DNA from: Actinomycetes bacterium
GTDB taxonomy: Bacteria > Actinomycetota > Actinomycetes > Actinomycetales > Cellulomonadaceae
Direction of reading: 5' to 3'
Assembly: GCA_023424135.1 (NCBI GenBank)
Contig: JAFAEH010000335.1
Location: 1-19,299, forward strand
Length of the DNA: 19,299 bases
Shown: positions 16,351-19,299 of the stretch, in pieces
Position numbering within the stretch: the stretch's first letter is position 1
How the letters are laid out: each line of letters opens with the position of its first letter
Position numbers and translations under genes: made by a program
The notes under the pieces: model-generated
Told to the model about the DNA's origin: nothing
Database searches by the model: none
What the model saw: only the letters and a program-made list of their open reading frames with translations

Positions 16351-17559
16351 GTGAGCGATCCCCGCGCGCGTGCCGTCTACCTCGACCACGCGGCGACCAC
16401 CTCGATCCGGCCCGCCGCACTGGCGGCGCTGACGGACGCGCTCGCCCGCACGGGCAACCCGTCGTCGCTGCACACGGCGGGGCGCGCCGCCCGCCGCGCC
16501 GTCGAGGAGGCCCGTGAGCGGCTCGCCGCCGCCGTCGGCGCACGGCCCAGCGAGGTCGTGTGGACCGCGGGCGGGACCGAGGCCGACAACCTCGCGATCA
16601 AGGGGCTGTTCTGGGCGCGGCGCACGGCGGACCCGGCGCGTCGTCGTGTCGTCGTGTCGTCGGTCGAGCACCACGCCGTGCTGGACCCCGCGTTCTGGCT
16701 CGCGGAGCACGCCGGCGCCGAGCTCGTGCTGCTGCCGGTCGACGCGGACGGCGTCGTCGACGTCGACGCGCTGCGGGCCGAGCTCGACGAGCACGCCGAC
16801 ACGATCGCGCTCGTGTCGGTCATGTGGGCGAACAACGAGGTCGGTGCGGTGCAGCCGATCACCGACGTGGTGGCCGCGGCCCGGCGCCACGGCGTGCCCG
16901 TGCACGCCGACGCGGTGCAGGCCGTCGGGCAGGTGCCGGTGGACCTCGCCGCGTCGGGCCTCGACGCGCTCACGCTGTCCGGGCACAAGGTCGGCGGACC
17001 CGGGTCGACCGGTGCGCTGCTGGTGCGCCGCGGCCTCGACCTGACGCCCGTGCTGCACGGCGGCGGGCAGGAGCGCGGGGTCCGCTCGGGCTCGCTCGAC
17101 GCGGCGCTGCTCACGTCCTTCGCGGTCGCGGTCGACGAGGTCGTCGCGGAGTGCGCCGAGCACGCGGCACGCGTCGCGACGCTGCGCGACGACCTGGTGC
17201 GCCGCGTGCTCGCCGACGTGCCGGGCGCCGTCCTGCGGGGACCCGCGGATGCCGCGCGCCGGCTGCCGGGCAACGCGCACCTGACGTTCGCGGGCTGCGA
17301 GGGAGACTCGCTGCTGTACCTGCTCGACGCCGCGGGCGTCGAGGTCTCCACCGGGTCGGCCTGCCAGGCGGGTGTGCCACGCCCGTCCCACGTGCTGCTC
17401 GCCATGGGCGTCGGCGAGGACGACGCGCGCGGGGCCCTGCGGTTCACGTTCGGCCGGACCTCGACGTCCGACGACGTCGACACCGTGCTCGACGTGCTCC
17501 CCGCGGCGGTGCAGCGTGCCCGGGCGGCAGGCCTGACGTCGACGCTGGTGGGTGCCTGA
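16351..17559 (+). CDS. iscS: Cysteine desulfurase
   Basis: A class V PLP enzyme (IscS/NifS family) that converts L-cysteine to alanine plus a protein-bound persulfide, supplying sulfur for iron-sulfur clusters and tRNA thiolation. The 402-residue protein opens with the family start YLDHAATT (10-17). It has TAGGTEADNLAIKG (72-85), the catalytic His region SVEHHAVL (His107), and the PLP lysine in LSGHKVGGPGSTG (Lys213). The persulfide-forming Cys338 sits in STGSACQAGVPRPSHVL. RSGSLD replaces the more usual RSGT(L/E)N, a mild variant. The GTG start is placed by the TAGACT box 8 nt upstream; an in-frame start at 16264 would add 29 unconserved residues. The stop overlaps the mnmA ATG by one base (TGATG), and with mnmA next, sulfur delivery to MnmA is the obvious role. 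Confidence 0.95.
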   Translation: MSDPRARAVYLDHAATTSIRPAALAALTDALARTGNPSSLHTAGRAARRAVEEARERLAAAVGARPSEVVWTAGGTEADNLAIKGLFWARRTADPARRRVVVSSVEHHAVLDPAFWLAEHAGAELVLLPVDADGVVDVDALRAELDEHADTIALVSVMWANNEVGAVQPITDVVAAARRHGVPVHADAVQAVGQVPVDLAASGLDALTLSGHKVGGPGSTGALLVRRGLDLTPVLHGGGQERGVRSGSLDAALLTSFAVAVDEVVAECAEHAARVATLRDDLVRRVLADVPGAVLRGPADAARRLPGNAHLTFAGCEGDSLLYLLDAAGVEVSTGSACQAGVPRPSHVLLAMGVGEDDARGALRFTFGRTSTSDDVDTVLDVLPAAVQRARAAGLTSTLVGA

Positions 17560-18698
17560 TGCGTGTGCTGGCCGCGATGTCCGGCGGCGTCGACTCGGCC
17601 GTCGCGGCGGCCCGGGCCGTCGACGCGGGGCACGACGTCGTCGGTGTGCACATGGCGCTGTCCCGCACCCCCGCGCAGGAGCGCACCGGGTCACGCGGCT
17701 GCTGCTCGATCGAGGACGCGTCCGACGCGCGCCGCGCCGCGGACGTCCTGGGCATCCCGTACTACGTGTGGGACATGTCCGAGCGGTTCGAGGCGACGGT
17801 CGTCGCCGACTTCCTCGACGAGTACGCCGCCGGCCGCACACCCAACCCGTGCGTGCGCTGCAACGAGCACGTGAAGTTCGCGGCACTGCTCGACAAGGCC
17901 CTCGCGCTCGGCTTCGACGCCGTGTGCACCGGCCACTACGCGCGCGTCGTCGACCGCGCGGACGGCGGCCGTGAGCTGCACCGCGCCGCCGACGCCGCCA
18001 AGGACCAGTCGTACGTGCTGGCCGTCATGGGCCCCGAGCGGCTCGCCCGGGCGGTGTTCCCGCTGGGGGACGTGACGTCCAAGGCGGAGGTCCGCGCCGA
18101 GGCGGTCGCGCGCGGGCTGTCGGTGGCGGCCAAGCCCGACTCCTACGACATCTGCTTCGTCGCTGACGGTGACACCCAGGGGTTCCTGCGCCGTGCGCTC
18201 GGGGACCAGCCCGGGGAGGTCGTCGACGAGTCGGGGCAGGTCGTCGGGCGCCACGACGGTGCGTACGCGTACACGGTCGGGCAGCGGCGCGGGCTCGCGC
18301 TCGGCCGCCCCGCACCCGACGGGCGCCCGCGGTACGTGCTGTCGGTCGAGCCCGTCGCTCGCCGCGTGGTGGTCGGACCCGTCGAGTCGCTCGACGTCGC
18401 CCACGTGCACGGGGCGTCGGCCGTGTGGTTCGCCGACGTACCGGCCGCGGGGACGACGTGCACGGTGCAGGTCCGCGCGCACGGCGCTCCCGTGCCCGCC
18501 CGCGTGCTCGACGCCGACGCGTCGTCGGTGGTCGTCGACGTCGCGGGCGCAGGGTTGCGGGGCGTCGCCGCAGGTCAGTCGCTCGTGCTGTACGACGGCA
18601 CCCGCGTGCTCGGGCAGGCGACCGTCGGATCGACCCGCTCGCCGCGCGACCTCGTCACCGCCGACGCCGCGGGCGTCGCCGAGCAGGCGCACGCGTGA
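17559..18698 (+). CDS. mnmA: tRNA-specific 2-thiouridylase
   Basis: MnmA (TrmU) adenylates U34 of the tRNAs for Lys, Glu and Gln and replaces the oxygen with sulfur received as a persulfide, ultimately from IscS. The 379-residue protein has the PP-loop ATP site SGGVDS (8-13). NPCVRCNEHVKF contains Cys101, matching the catalytic cysteine, and SYDICFV contains Cys199, the partner cysteine. CTGHYAR (123-129), KDQSYVL (148-154) and YTVGQRRGLALG (238-249) are intact. The C-terminal beta-barrel follows (about 255-360). It starts at the ATG overlapping the iscS stop and ends in a GTGA overlap with the next gene. All key residues are present, so it should be active. Confidence 0.96.
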   Translation: MRVLAAMSGGVDSAVAAARAVDAGHDVVGVHMALSRTPAQERTGSRGCCSIEDASDARRAADVLGIPYYVWDMSERFEATVVADFLDEYAAGRTPNPCVRCNEHVKFAALLDKALALGFDAVCTGHYARVVDRADGGRELHRAADAAKDQSYVLAVMGPERLARAVFPLGDVTSKAEVRAEAVARGLSVAAKPDSYDICFVADGDTQGFLRRALGDQPGEVVDESGQVVGRHDGAYAYTVGQRRGLALGRPAPDGRPRYVLSVEPVARRVVVGPVESLDVAHVHGASAVWFADVPAAGTTCTVQVRAHGAPVPARVLDADASSVVVDVAGAGLRGVAAGQSLVLYDGTRVLGQATVGSTRSPRDLVTADAAGVAEQAHA

Positions 18699-19299
18699 CC
18701 GCCGTCAGCGGCGTCGGCCCCTGGCCCGGGACCGACGCGCTCGAGGCCGCCACGACCGTCCTCGGCGACCTCGTCGACACCCCGAGCGAGGTCGACGGGC
18801 ACCCGTTCACCGTCCTGCTGCCCGCCCGCGGCCCGTGGGGCGACGCGACCGGTGCGGGGGTCGCGCTGCTCCAGGAGATGCCCGCCGAGCTCGGCCCGCA
18901 CGGCTGGAAGCTCGCCGACCGTCCCGGACGCGACCTCGAACGTGCCCGCGCGTACGTCCGCGAGGACCTCGACGCGCTCGCGGTCGCCGCGCACGGGTAC
19001 ACCGGGCCGCTCCTCGTGCCCGCGCTCGGGCCGTTCAGCCTCGCCGCCGACGTCTACCTCGCACGCGGGGACCGCATCCTGTCCGACCACGGTGCCGTGC
19101 GCGACGCGGTCGGCTCGACCGCCGCCGGGCTCGCGGCACGGGTCGCCGACGTACGACGCGTCGTCCCCGGCGCCGACGTGCGCGTGCTGCTGCACGAGCC
19201 GCTGCTCGCGCCCGTCCTGGCGGGGGCCGTGCCCGGGTTCTCCGGGCGTGCACCCCTGCGGCGCGTGCCCGGGCCCGTCGTCGCCGAGGGGCTGGGGGC
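18695..19299 (+). CDS. MetE-like (B12-independent methionine synthase family) protein, partial
   Basis: An open frame of 201 codons begins at the GTG that overlaps the mnmA stop (GTGA) and runs off the right edge. The product opens VTAVSGVGPWPGTDALEAAT, close to the GVGSWPGT opening I recall for short actinobacterial proteins annotated as methionine synthase, such as mycobacterial Rv3015c. It continues with HGWKLADRPGRDLERARAYV and a YTGPLLVPALGPFSLAADVY segment typical of that group. These belong to the UROD/MetE-like TIM-barrel superfamily but are less than half the length of MetE, so a true methionine synthase reaction is doubtful. In other actinobacteria this gene also follows mnmA and precedes ligA; whether ligA follows here is not visible. 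The usual Ser of GSWPG is Pro here. The zinc-binding region, if any, lies outside the window. Confidence 0.75.
   Translation, partial: MTAVSGVGPWPGTDALEAATTVLGDLVDTPSEVDGHPFTVLLPARGPWGDATGAGVALLQEMPAELGPHGWKLADRPGRDLERARAYVREDLDALAVAAHGYTGPLLVPALGPFSLAADVYLARGDRILSDHGAVRDAVGSTAAGLAARVADVRRVVPGADVRVLLHEPLLAPVLAGAVPGFSGRAPLRRVPGPVVAEGLG

Overview
The window is uniformly very GC-rich, with nearly every codon ending in G or C, many GTG starts, overlapping operon junctions and several apparently leaderless transcripts. Together with the gene content (GlgE pathway, EtfBA, IscS-MnmA followed by a short MetE-like protein), this points to an actinobacterium. I infer a Micrococcales member resembling Cellulomonas; that placement is recall, not a search result.

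Layout. (1) 1-4979, minus strand: an overlapping operon glgE - treS - mak (mak runs off the left edge). TreS turns trehalose into maltose, Mak phosphorylates it to maltose-1-phosphate, and GlgE transfers the maltosyl unit onto alpha-1,4-glucan. (2) 5134-7704, plus strand: glgP, a glucan phosphorylase transcribed divergently from glgE. (3) 7705-9248: an accessory-looking cassette. A wHTH/PD-(D/E)XK endonuclease-like gene is bracketed by two 60-bp palindromes with identical 28-nt arms. C-rich sequence lies outside the left palindrome, G-rich sequence outside the right one, and a G-rich tandem repeat lies inside the left one. (4) 9249-13147, minus strand: a flavoprotein dehydrogenase of unknown substrate, and upstream of it glgX, the glycogen debranching enzyme. 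(5) 13251-15078, plus strand: etfB-etfA, the electron-transfer flavoprotein. (6) 15160-16152, minus strand: an APH-fold phosphotransferase of unknown substrate, convergent with etfA. (7) 16351 to the right edge, plus strand: iscS - mnmA - MetE-like protein, translationally linked; IscS supplies sulfur for tRNA 2-thiouridine made by MnmA.

How the genes work together: glgE/treS/mak build alpha-glucan from trehalose, while glgP and glgX take it apart (phosphorolysis and debranching). No glgB, glgC or glgA is in view. The right third is core housekeeping (electron transfer, sulfur mobilisation, tRNA thiolation). The palindrome-bracketed endonuclease is the only clearly accessory part and sits between the glucan genes glgP and glgX. 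I saw no rRNA, tRNA, CRISPR array, transposase or riboswitch.
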